From positions 897,517-961,516 of the forward strand of contig CAWJEJ010000003.1 of NCBI GenBank assembly GCA_963841855.1: a stretch of DNA of 64,000 nt, given 5' to 3'. Shown in pieces: positions 53,906-61,964 of this stretch. Origin of the DNA: CAXBBB01 sp963841855. GTDB lineage: Bacteria; Bacteroidota; Rhodothermia; Rhodothermales; BA12. Positions within the stretch are counted from its first letter, which is position 1; every line of letters begins with the position of its first letter. The translations under genes were made by a program, and so were the position numbers. The notes below the pieces were generated by a model. The model was given only the letters and a program-made list of their open reading frames with translations, was not told the DNA's origin and ran no database searches.

Positions 53906-54110
53906 GTAGCGACGTCGCATGCAACGTCGCCGACCGGTGCTGCTGTCTCTCACGTGATGTGGCGAGCCATGATGCCCCTTTTTCCGTGGCAGTTGTGGAT
54001 TCCTGCCTGCGACACGCGTGTTTGCGCAGGAATGACGATGGGAGAAAGGGAGACAGTCCGAGCCGGGCTCTACGCTCCATCCTAAATGTAGCGACGTTGC
54101 GTGCAACGTC
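53906..54110. repeat. Cluster of dispersed palindromes (types B, A, B)
   Basis: Type B at 53906-53928, a longer type A at 53992-54037 (arms ATTCCTGC at 53999-54006 and GCAGGAAT at 54026-54033) and type B at 54088-54110. All have relatives in the 33.5-kb cluster. No gene lies in 53885-54200. Confidence 0.7.
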
Positions 54111-54138
54111 GTCGCAAGGTTGGCAGACTGGTGCAACG

Positions 54139-54173
54139 CAAAAAGCGGCGCACCTCCTGCGAGATGCGCCGCT
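54139..54173 (-). terminator. Rho-independent terminator of the lipoprotein gene
   Basis: On the minus strand AAGCGGCGCA pairs with TGCGCCGCTT and is followed by TTTGCG. It lies about 27 bp after the gene stop at 54201. Confidence 0.8.
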
Positions 54174-54200
54174 TGGCGGGTTTAGAACCTGCTTCCGGAT

Positions 54201-54692
54201 TTAGCGGAGGCTGGCACCGGCGCTCGTCAGCATCGAGCCGAGCTCGCGCAGTTCACTTCCAGCGGCGCCGGCAGCCATAGCGGCGGCGGCCGTCGTCAGC
54301 TCTCCGAGGCGGTCGAGGCGCTCGGCGATGTCGTCACCATCGAGGTCCATCGGGTCGCTTTCGCGCAGTTCGCTGGCGAGCGACTCGAGGTTGTCGGTGA
54401 TTTCTTCAGCGCCTTCGAATTCGGCACCTTCGAGCTGGAAGATCCAGCCGTCGATGTTCTGAAGAGCGGCTTCAGCGGGAATGCTGGTGAGGCCCATGTT
54501 GAGGGCTTCGATTGTACCGGCGACCGTCTGGACGGGACCGTTATAGGTCGAAGCGACGTCCGGGTTAATCGGAGCGATTTCTTCGGCCATGACGTCTTCC
54601 ATGTTGTCTTCCGCTGCCGTGTCGGTTTCGCAGGCAGTGACGGTGAACAGGAGGCCGAGGGCCAATAGGGGGGTGAGGAGCCGGGTAGGCAT
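54201..54692 (-). CDS. Small acidic lipoprotein
   Basis: 163 residues from the ATG at 54692. Lipobox VTAC at about 18-21 (MPTRLLTPLLALGLLFTVTAC). The mature protein is very acidic and Ala/Glu/Asp-rich, with predicted helices (IDGWIFQLEGAEFEGAEEITDNLESLASEL). No family recognised; likely periplasmic or outer-membrane anchored. Confidence 0.8.
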   Translation of the reverse strand: MPTRLLTPLLALGLLFTVTACETDTAAEDNMEDVMAEEIAPINPDVASTYNGPVQTVAGTIEALNMGLTSIPAEAALQNIDGWIFQLEGAEFEGAEEITDNLESLASELRESDPMDLDGDDIAERLDRLGELTTAAAAMAAGAAGSELRELGSMLTSAGASLR

Positions 54693-54860
54693 GGTGTGCG
54701 TTCGTTTGTGAATGAAACGGTTAGGGACTGAGAGGTAAGCCAGAGATGCATACCCCTCGCCTTCCGAATCCAATAGTATGATCTTTCTTCGTAAAGGTCC
54801 GCGTAATTGCGCAACAGTGATGTTCCGAATGCGCTTTTTTCTTCTCCACTCCGTTTTGAC

Positions 54861-55640
54861 ATGCTGATCTACGGCTCGCCAGGCCCCGTCGACGTTTTAG
54901 CCTTTGCCGCTCACCCAGACGATGTCGAACTGTGCGCAGGCGGAATCGTCTGCCGACTCGTGCGCGACGGGTACCGCGTCGGCATCGTCGATCTGACGCA
55001 GGGCCAGTTGGGCAGCCGGGGCACGCCTGAGGGGCGCATCGAAGAGTCCAAGGCCGCTGCCCGCGTCATGGCCATCCACGCGCGCGAGAACCTGGGCATG
55101 ATGGATGGCGCGATCGAGAACACGTCCCACGCGCGCCTTCCGGTCATCCGCGCCCTACGCACCTACCAGCCGCACATTGTCCTGCTCAACGCGCCCGAAT
55201 GCCGTCATCCCGATCACGGAGCGGCGGCCCGCCTCGTCGGCGATGCGCTGTTCTACTCGGGTCTGCGCATGATCGAGACGAGAGACGCTGGCGGCGCCGC
55301 GCAGGAGCCGCACCGGCCCAGCCACGCGCTCCACTACATGCAGTCGATTCCGTTTGCGCCCTCGCTCGTCGTCGACGTGTCGGACGTGTGGGAGCAGCGG
55401 ATGGAAGCGCTCCATGCGTTCGGCTCTCAGTTCCACACGCCGGGCGCCGACGATTCAGGCGACGATCAACCGCAGACGTTCATCTCCAACCCGGCCTTCC
55501 ACGCGTTCGCCGAGTCCCAGGCGCGCGCGTTCGGTTACCGCGTCGGCGCTGCGTTCGGCGAGCCGCTGCTCTACCGCCACGGCCCGATCGGCGTTGATGA
55601 CTTGGGCGCGTTTCTGTCCAAGGAGAAGCCGTTTCGGTAA
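54861..55640 (+). CDS. bshB1: LmbE-type N-acetylglucosaminyl deacetylase (BshB-like)
   Basis: 259 residues. Zinc-dependent PIG-L/LmbE fold: AFAAHPDDVELCAGG (metal ligands in AHPDD), RHPDHGAAARLVGDALFYS (second His block) and DLTQGQLGSRGTPEGR. In this clade the match is to BshB1, which deacetylates GlcNAc-malate in bacillithiol synthesis; other amidases of the family remain possible. No bshA or bshC is in the window. Confidence 0.85.
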   Translation: MLIYGSPGPVDVLAFAAHPDDVELCAGGIVCRLVRDGYRVGIVDLTQGQLGSRGTPEGRIEESKAAARVMAIHARENLGMMDGAIENTSHARLPVIRALRTYQPHIVLLNAPECRHPDHGAAARLVGDALFYSGLRMIETRDAGGAAQEPHRPSHALHYMQSIPFAPSLVVDVSDVWEQRMEALHAFGSQFHTPGADDSGDDQPQTFISNPAFHAFAESQARAFGYRVGAAFGEPLLYRHGPIGVDDLGAFLSKEKPFR

Positions 55641-55865
55641 TCTTGTCGCCGGGGTTCGTTCTGGTGCAGCAGAGTGAGGCGAAGGTGGAAGCCAGCCGAC
55701 GGAGTGCCGAGTGCGTCCCGGTTTTGATCGAGATGAAAGCGCCTGCTCGGCAGTCGATTCGCGCGAGGCAAATTCTGCGCGCGTTGGGTGATGACGGCGC
55801 CTTCGTAGTATGAAGGAGAACGCCTGGCCACCCAGCGTCCGCCTACCACCTTCTCCGACTCGCCG

Positions 55866-57409
55866 ATGCTCCGACTCGCCGCTCTCGCGCTGACCTGCTG
55901 CTTTTGCTTTGCCGCCTGCGACGCGAGCCTGTCTGACGATGCGCTGGACAATCCCGCCGCTCCGGTCGGTGAGCCCGGTCCCGCTCTAGCCGAGACGATC
56001 GCCGCGGGTCTGGTGTCGTGGCGCAAAGCCGGGGCGATCCAGGGCGGCGCCTCGTGCGCGAGTTGCCACGCGCCGGACGCCTTCGATCTGGCCTACTTCG
56101 ACTTCGACGACCAGACGATCCGCCGCCGCGTCGCTCCCCACCTGGGCGAGCGGGACGCCCAGCGCATCGTCGAACTGGTCAAGGCGATTCGGCTGCGCGA
56201 CGGCATCACGCAGCGCGACCACCGCACCCACCGTCCGTTTCAGCCGGGCGGGCAGGTGCTGCCGGGAGCAAACGTCGCCGAGCGCGATCTGGCGTTTGGA
56301 CGGCAGATGGTTCGATCCGGACTGGGCACGACCGATGTGCTCTCGCCCCAAATCGCGCGTCGCGAGCGTGACCGCTGGATGGCCAACGATCCGCGCACGT
56401 TCCGCATCGGACTGGCACTCAACCGGTGGAGTGAGGATCCGCACGAAGGCGACGCGTCGATCGCCGACTGGCTGCCCGACCTTCCCCGCCTTCCCCGCGA
56501 CGCCGACGCCGAGCGCGCGCTGTTCGCCGCTCACGATGCCTACCTCTCCGATCCGACCGACCAAGCCCTCTTCCGCCTGCTCGACGTCACGGGCGATCTG
56601 ACGACGAGCGGATTCGACGGCAACGGTGCCCAGTTCATGGAGCACAAATACGGCTCGGTCTTGGTCGCGCAGCACCTGTTTCGAGAGGAGGTGCGAACCG
56701 GCTCGCTGTGGGGCAACCGTCCGTCTTCGGCGTGGCTTCCAGCCGAGATGACGCGCGACAAAGGTCCCAACCCGGTTTGGATGGTCGGCGATTTTGCCCG
56801 TGTCCACAAAAGAGGCGATATCGAGTTGCCCTCCGAAGTCGTCGACGCATCGGCAACGAGTTCGACGAGGAGATGCGGCGCGTCAAGCTGACGTGGTTTT
56901 GGGCCGGATGGCAGTTCGATCAGGGCTTGCAGCGCACGCACGGCTCCAACTCTACCAAGTCGGCCGAGTACATGACCGATTTCCTGCGCAGAGACTTCGA
57001 CGGCACCAAGACGCCTGACGGCACGAGCGATGCCAGCGGCTACGCGCTCCACAACATCTACGCGATCACCAAAAAGCTGATTGTCGAGAACCACGACCCG
57101 ATCCTCGACGCGGGGCGCGGCCACCACCGCATCGGTTATGCCAACTTCCACGGCTACGCCTTGGACATCAAGAAGGAGCCGACCGACGCCGCCCGCCAAG
57201 CGATCTACCGCCAGATCGTCGCCAACAGCTATCGGATGACGCTCTACCTCGCACTCGACCATCTAGCCCAGGCAGGCGTCGCCGAGATCGACCGCAACCA
57301 CTGGCCCAGCGCGATCGGACGCATGGCCGATTTCTTCGAGCACGTCGCCTCGCCGCATCTGGAGCACGACCGAGCCTTAGTCGCCCAGATCCGCGCCGCG
57401 CTGGGATGA
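55866..57409 (+). CDS. Cytochrome-c-domain lipoprotein, frameshifted
   Basis: Lipobox FAAC, then a cytochrome c haem motif CASCH near 60 (GGASCASCHAPDAFDLAYF) and a long C-terminal domain. The frame is broken near 56838: the first part ends ELPSEVV and the other frame continues as GNEFDEEMRRVKLTWFWAGWQFDQGLQRTHG to an ending of IRAALG. Total length is two bases more than a multiple of three, so one base is missing. A single-base deletion explains it. Otherwise about 515 residues; function uncertain, possibly electron transfer. Confidence 0.75.
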
Positions 57410-57415
57410 GCGCTC

Positions 57416-57975
57416 CTATTCGTCTCTGATGCGCTGCCGGAGCCAGCCGTAGACGAAGCGCTCGTCTTTGGGTCGCTGCTCGGCGAGAACTACGTAGTGG
57501 GCACCTTGCAGGCAGTTGAGGGCGCGCAGAACGACTGTCGTGCCGTCTGGTCCGCGATGCCGGATCAGCGCGTCGAGAGCCTGGCGCGTGCCGGGCCCTA
57601 CGATTCCGTCCACGTCGATGTCGGGGTAGAGGGCGCCGTTCTGGTCGAGGACGGTGAGCACGCGTTGCAGCCAGCGCGCCGCCGTGCCGATGCCGCAGTG
57701 AACGCCCTGATCGAAGAGCTTGCCAGCGATGCGCGGATGCGTCTGGGACAACTCGTCCAGGCCGAGCGGCTTCCAATAGCTGCCATAGTAAATCTCCTCG
57801 GCTTTGGCGCGCGGCAGTCGGGACATCGGCCCATCGTAGCCTTTGCCCCGGGCTACGGCTACGGATATGCCCAGTGAGTCGGCCCGCCGCTGTCGGCTGC
57901 GTCATCCGAGAAGCCGCCTTCGAGCCTCAGCAGGCGATCGAGAGATTCGCGAAAGGCGGACGCTTGCGACGACAC
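57416..57975 (-). CDS. GH108-type lysozyme (secretion activator family), frameshifted
   Basis: Peptidoglycan-cleaving muramidase of the phage/secretion-activator type. From a GTG at 57975: FRESLDRLLRLEGGFSDDAADSGGPTHW holds the catalytic Glu in EGGFSDD. One G is missing in a homopolymer near 57868-57872, after which the frame recovers as ISVAVARGKGYDGPMSRLPRAKAEEIYYGSYWKPLGLDEL and FDQGVHCGIGTAARWLQ. A peptidoglycan-binding-type tail ends at 57416. The full gene is about 186 residues once repaired. Confidence 0.8.
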
Positions 57976-57989
57976 GGCAGCAGAGTGGT

Positions 57990-58800
57990 TTAGCGTCCGA
58001 ACGGACGAACGCCTAGCCGAACGGCGACGTAGCCGCCCGAGCGGGAGAAGAGCGCCAGTTCATCGTTGAAGAGGACGTCTGAACCGCCAGCCAGCGTGTA
58101 GCTGACGCCGCCCTGAGTCTCGACATGCAGCCAGCGCGACAACGGGAGGCGGAATGACACGCCCGGGTCGAGCGTGACGGCGTACGAGGGGGCCGGGAGG
58201 TCGGCCGGCGTCGTGTCGATGGTGCCGAAGCTGGTGCGCGTCAGGCGAAGTGTGGCGGCGAGCCGGTGCCTGCCTTTGGTCCATCCGGTGTTGAGTTGGC
58301 CGAATGCGCCGCTGGTGACGGTACGGTAGGAGTAGGGGGACGCTTCTCATGCCTGAGTCAAACGCCGCCAGCGGTCCCGGAATCAGGAGACAGATCGGAT
58401 CTTCGGCGCAGCGTGGGCCGCTGCTCGGCTCGACCCAGTTTCCCACTCCGTGCTGAACGCTGCGATTCAGGCCGCCTAGCACCTCGAACGTGAGGTCGGC
58501 GGCTGACGTGTAGAAACCGATTCCGCCCTCACCGTAGGTCCGGTCGAACGATCCGGGATCGTCGCTCCGCTCGGTCGAGTGGCTGCCCGACGCGAACGCG
58601 ACTACGTTGGGCAGCGGCGAGTAGGCGACGCGCGCTTCGGGGCTGGCGTCGGCGCTGAAGCCGAGGGAAGCCTCCAGGTCGCCCGCCCCGCTCAGCATCG
58701 GCGCGACCGGCGCGACCGGCATCTGGAGTGGAGCAGGCGTGACGCTCACGCAGCCGATCAGAAGGGGCGCGGCGAGCAGAAGGCAGGTAAAGCGGCTCAT
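57990..58800 (-). CDS. Outer-membrane-type lipoprotein, frameshifted
   Basis: Lipobox IGCVS from the ATG at 58800 (MSRFTCLLLAAPLLIGC). Gly/Ser/Asp-rich beta domain (GDLEASLGFSADASPEARVAYSPLPN). The frame shifts near 58346, after FDSGM. In the other frame the protein continues as EASPYSYRTVTSGAFGQLNTGW, then beta strands (HVETQGGVSYTLAGGSDVLFNDELALF) ending VRPFGR. Length is one base more than a multiple of three. It is a paralogue by layout of the next gene. Function unknown. Confidence 0.65.
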
Positions 58801-58980
58801 TCGGTCGAAGGTCGAGTGCGAGCGATAGATGACGCTTGCCACGAGTCGGCGAGTGAAGGGTTTCCGGTGAAGAGGCTTCGTGCTTCGCTTCCGTCCAAGA
58901 CCGCCGCCATTCTCGCTCCGAACAGCCTAGCGCCACCCTGCGCCGCGAAACGTGATGAGGGGTTTACGCATGGCAGAGAG

Positions 58981-59799
58981 TCAGCGGCTCAACCGGTAGG
59001 ATAAACCGAAGCCCGCATAGTAGGTGCGCCGTGCGATGTAGGGCAGGTCATGACCCGAAATCGGAAGGCTTATGCCTCCCGACGCCGACAGGCTCAGTCC
59101 GTCTCCGATGGGCTTGCGAGCGAGAATTTGCGGTTCGAGCAGCAGGCGGCGCGTGTCGAACGTGGGCAGCTCAGCCAACGTCGCGCGCACGCCGTAGCGG
59201 TGCTCGTCGACCAGCCGCAGCGTGAACGCTTGCTCGAAACCGTCGGCGTAGCGGTACCCCAGGTTGAACTGCCCATAGACCGATGTCGTCCGAGCCTGAT
59301 ACTGGAAGGGCGCGGCGTCCGACCCTCCCCAAAAGGTGTTCGGACCTCGCGTGCCTCTGCTCTTGTGACGGCCCACGTCGACGCCCACCAGCGCTTCGGC
59401 GGTCCACGGTGCCCCGAGCAGGCCGTACGCGCCGGCTGCCCCACCAAACGTAGAAAATGAGTAGCCGTCGTCGGCTTCCGCCTCCTCGTCTGCTGCTCGG
59501 CCATATCCGCCTGATTGATCATAGCCACTGAACACGCCTCCCGATCCGGTAAGTAGGACTAGTAGGTTGGCGGGGAGTGCCACCGCTCCGCTAATTTCGC
59601 CCTGAAATCCTCCATCATCCGTTGTACTCGGCAACCGCGGCGTTACCGACGCGGCCAACGTCAACTCGCCTTCGTGTTGAAACAAGGGCGCCGGCTTTTG
59701 GGCGGGCGCGTACCCGATGGCGGGCATTGAGCATCCGCCGATGGCGAGCGCGAGAAGAACGAGCACGAGCAAGGAGAGCGGCGGAGCGGTCGATCGCAT
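58981..59799 (-). CDS. Outer-membrane-type lipoprotein with beta-barrel
   Basis: About 272 residues from the ATG at 59799. Lipobox IGGC, then an acidic Asp/Glu-rich region and alternating-strand segments (FQYQARTTSVYGQFNLGYRYADGFEQAF, LSLSASGGISLPISGHDLPYIARRTYYAGFGLSYRLSR) ending in an aromatic-rich strand, typical of small barrels. Tandem with the frameshifted lipoprotein; likely an adaptive surface pair. Function unknown. Confidence 0.72.
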   Translation of the reverse strand: MRSTAPPLSLLVLVLLALAIGGCSMPAIGYAPAQKPAPLFQHEGELTLAASVTPRLPSTTDDGGFQGEISGAVALPANLLVLLTGSGGVFSGYDQSGGYGRAADEEAEADDGYSFSTFGGAAGAYGLLGAPWTAEALVGVDVGRHKSRGTRGPNTFWGGSDAAPFQYQARTTSVYGQFNLGYRYADGFEQAFTLRLVDEHRYGVRATLAELPTFDTRRLLLEPQILARKPIGDGLSLSASGGISLPISGHDLPYIARRTYYAGFGLSYRLSR

Positions 59800-59830
59800 G
59801 GCACGGCGGGTGAGAGATGGAGCTCGTAAC

Positions 59831-60475
59831 CTACGCACACACGCTGTCCAAAATCTCTGTCATTCCGGCTTCGAACAGGCGCGCACCGCCCTGCGCCGGA
59901 TGCCGCACGTACGTGGGCGCGTGACCCAACCGCTCCAGCGTGTTCTCGGCGACGCGTCCGACCGCGACGATCACGCGCGGCCGAAGCACTTCTACCAACG
60001 CACCGAGCGCCGGAGCCGACGCGTCGATCTCGGCCTGCGTCGGGCGTCGGTTGGTGAGCGGCTGGCCGGGTTTGTGCGGATGGAACGGGACCGTGTTCCA
60101 GGTGAATACCAGCGGTCTGCGGTGAGCCAGAACGCGCGCGTAGATCGTCGCCGACTGCTCGCCCATCGGCCCGTCCCGGCTCGTAGGAATCCCGTCGATG
60201 GTGAAGCCGGGGTCGATCAGTTGCTTCTCGCTCACGAGTGGAACGCCCGAGAAGCGGCAGCCGCGATAGCCGGGCGCCTCGGCGACGGCCAGAATCGGCG
60301 GTGGCTGCCCGAACGCGTCGAGGTAGGCGCGCAGGTTGGCCGTGCGAAGAGTGGGAGCGCCGGGCACGTCGAGTGCCTCGTCGTAGTCGAGGTACGGGTT
60401 GAACAGCGTGCCAGTCGGCGCAGGCGCGTGGAGCAGTGGGGCGAGGGCGTTCCAGAGTCGGTCGGATAGCGTCAT
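59831..60475 (-). CDS. Uracil-DNA glycosylase superfamily protein
   Basis: 214 residues from the ATG at 60475. ILAVAEAPGYRGCRFSGVPL matches the uracil-DNA glycosylase GEAPGxxG-type motif, with FTWNTVPFHPHKPGQPLTNRRPT and IVAVGRVAENTLERLGH also present. DNA repair role likely; exact subfamily is uncertain. The frame is intact. Confidence 0.8.
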   Translation of the reverse strand: MTLSDRLWNALAPLLHAPAPTGTLFNPYLDYDEALDVPGAPTLRTANLRAYLDAFGQPPPILAVAEAPGYRGCRFSGVPLVSEKQLIDPGFTIDGIPTSRDGPMGEQSATIYARVLAHRRPLVFTWNTVPFHPHKPGQPLTNRRPTQAEIDASAPALGALVEVLRPRVIVAVGRVAENTLERLGHAPTYVRHPAQGGARLFEAGMTEILDSVCA

Positions 60476-61101
60476 GGGTCGGTAACCTCACTCTCCATCC
60501 GAACGCTCCCGTGGCGACGAGATACGTCCCGTCGATCTTCGATCCGAGCGAATGAGCGCTGTGGATGGCTGCTCGCCGTTGCGTGCCGCTGCGAGCGGCG
60601 GGTTGGACGTCTCGCCCCAGTGGGCAGCGGAGTTTGTCTCATCTGCCCGCCGTCTCATCGGTCAACTCGGCCTTCCCATTATCCGGCAGCGCGCGTCAGT
60701 CGACGTCATGCAGCGCGCTCCGCAGCGCCCACAAACCGGACCGGTCGATCGAACGCGAGTTTCAGCGGTGGCGGATCATCCTGTAGGCCATCGCGGCTCC
60801 GACACGCTGCAAATCGGCGCGCGTGCGGATGCTCGAACGTTGACAGCAACTCGGCGGCGCGCCGTCCCAGGTCGCGCATCCGAGCGATCGGCGCCGAGTA
60901 CTGCGACCTGCTGACTCTGACAGGCTGCCCCAAGTCTCCCCCTTTGGTCATCGCGAACGAAGCGTGGCGATCTCCACTGGTTGAGAGGCCGAGTGCGTCA
61001 CGCTGCGCTTGCGAGGATTGAGCAGAGCAGCGAATCAACCCGCCACTCTGACGCGGTCGCAGTACTAGTCGGAGTCGGTTTCCTTGATCATAAGGAAGAG
61101 G
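60476..61101. other. Gene-free stretch with one dispersed repeat
   Basis: A TCATCGCGAACGAAGCGTGG-type dispersed repeat lies at about 60946-60975; such elements are widespread in bacteria. Reading frames across it are Arg-rich and unconvincing. Nothing else is recognised. Confidence 0.5.
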
Positions 61102-61818
61102 TCAAACAGGTGGTTTGTACTCGCCGCGATCGGTGGCGATAGGGTCGGGATCGTCGGCTAGGCCGGGCGCGGGCGAGACGGGATGAGGGACTAGCTCCGT
61201 TCCGCAGATGCGGCAGTAGCGTGCATCTTCGACGTGGACGAGGTCGGGGTGAGTAGGACAGTCGAACGGCGGCGGCGGGGTGTCGGCGTTGGACGCAGCG
61301 TCGCGCGACTTGGTGAGTTCGCTCGTGACGATGCCCGTCGGGACCGCGATGATGCCGTAGCCGAGCAGGATGACGATCATCGCCAGAAACTTACCCGCTA
61401 CGGTGATCGGCACCACGTCGCCATATCCCACGGTCGCCATCGTTACGACAGCCCAATAGACGCTCAGCGGGATGTTGTCGAAACCGTTCTCGCCGCCCTC
61501 GACGATGTACATCATCGACCCCAGGATCGTGACCATCGTGGCGACGGCGAAGATGAAGACGATGATCTTGCGCTTGCTTTCGGCCATCGCTGCCGAGAGC
61601 GTCGATGCCTCTTCGATGTAGCGTACCAGCTTGAGCACGCGGAAGATGCGCAGGATGCGCAGCAGCCGGATCACGAGCAGAAACTGCGCTCCGGCGTAGA
61701 CCAAGCTCGATACGTCGGCAGGATCGCGAGCAGGTCGACGACGCCGAAGAACGACTTGGCGTACAGCTTGGGATGCCGGATCGACACCAGCCGCAAGACA
61801 GTACTCGATCGGAACAGA
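61102..61818 (-). CDS. Voltage-gated K+ channel, N-terminally truncated and frameshifted
   Basis: Kv-type channel. Seen are the S4 pattern LLVIRLLRILRIFRVLKLVR, the S5-S6 region around an ATVGYGDVVP selectivity filter, and a C-terminal Cys-rich zinc-ribbon-like end (DCPTH, YCRICGTEL). Upstream, the same family region is split across frames: DLLAILPTY (near 61700-61740) and an IEY-to-LRLVS part closer to 61800. At least three single-base indels (near 61709, 61800 and 61808) are needed to join them. The N-terminus (S1 and part of S2) is lost at the junction with the telomere. Confidence 0.75.
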   Translation of the reverse strand, partial: SVPIEYCLAAGVDPASQAVRQVVLRRRRPARDPADVSSLVYAGAQFLLVIRLLRILRIFRVLKLVRYIEEASTLSAAMAESKRKIIVFIFAVATMVTILGSMMYIVEGGENGFDNIPLSVYWAVVTMATVGYGDVVPITVAGKFLAMIVILLGYGIIAVPTGIVTSELTKSRDAASNADTPPPPFDCPTHPDLVHVEDARYCRICGTELVPHPVSPAPGLADDPDPIATDRGEYKPPV

Positions 61819-61819
61819 C
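61817..61819. other. Bacterium-ciliate junction
   Basis: The last bacterial bases are the K+ channel codons (GGAACAG on the plus strand); C-rich telomere repeats follow directly. The telomere is oriented as the left end of the ciliate molecule, so the bacterial DNA lies outside the chromosome end. Confidence 0.85.
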
Positions 61820-61880
61820 CCAAACCCCAAACCCCAAACCCCAAACCCCAAACCCCAAACCCCAAACCCCAAACCCCAAT
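61819..61880. repeat. Left telomere, CCCCAAA repeats
   Basis: A partial CCCAAA then seven exact CCCCAAA units and a CCCCAAT, grading into CCCAATTG. C-rich strand at the 5' end as for a left chromosome end. Confidence 0.97.
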
Positions 61881-61964
61881 CCCAATTGAAAATAAAATCA
61901 TAAATCCCTTATTTAAATTTCCCTCTTGAAAACCCCTCTTAACAGATAAATATAATTAACGACT

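Noticed and set aside
60706..61038. A 110-codon minus-strand frame upstream of the K+ channel.
   Set aside because: It runs through a dispersed repeat and has no recognisable domain; coding is possible but not supported.
61819..61880. A glycine/tryptophan/leucine repeat protein N-terminus (GFGVWGL) fused to the K+ channel.
   Set aside because: It is telomere sequence read in frame, not protein.
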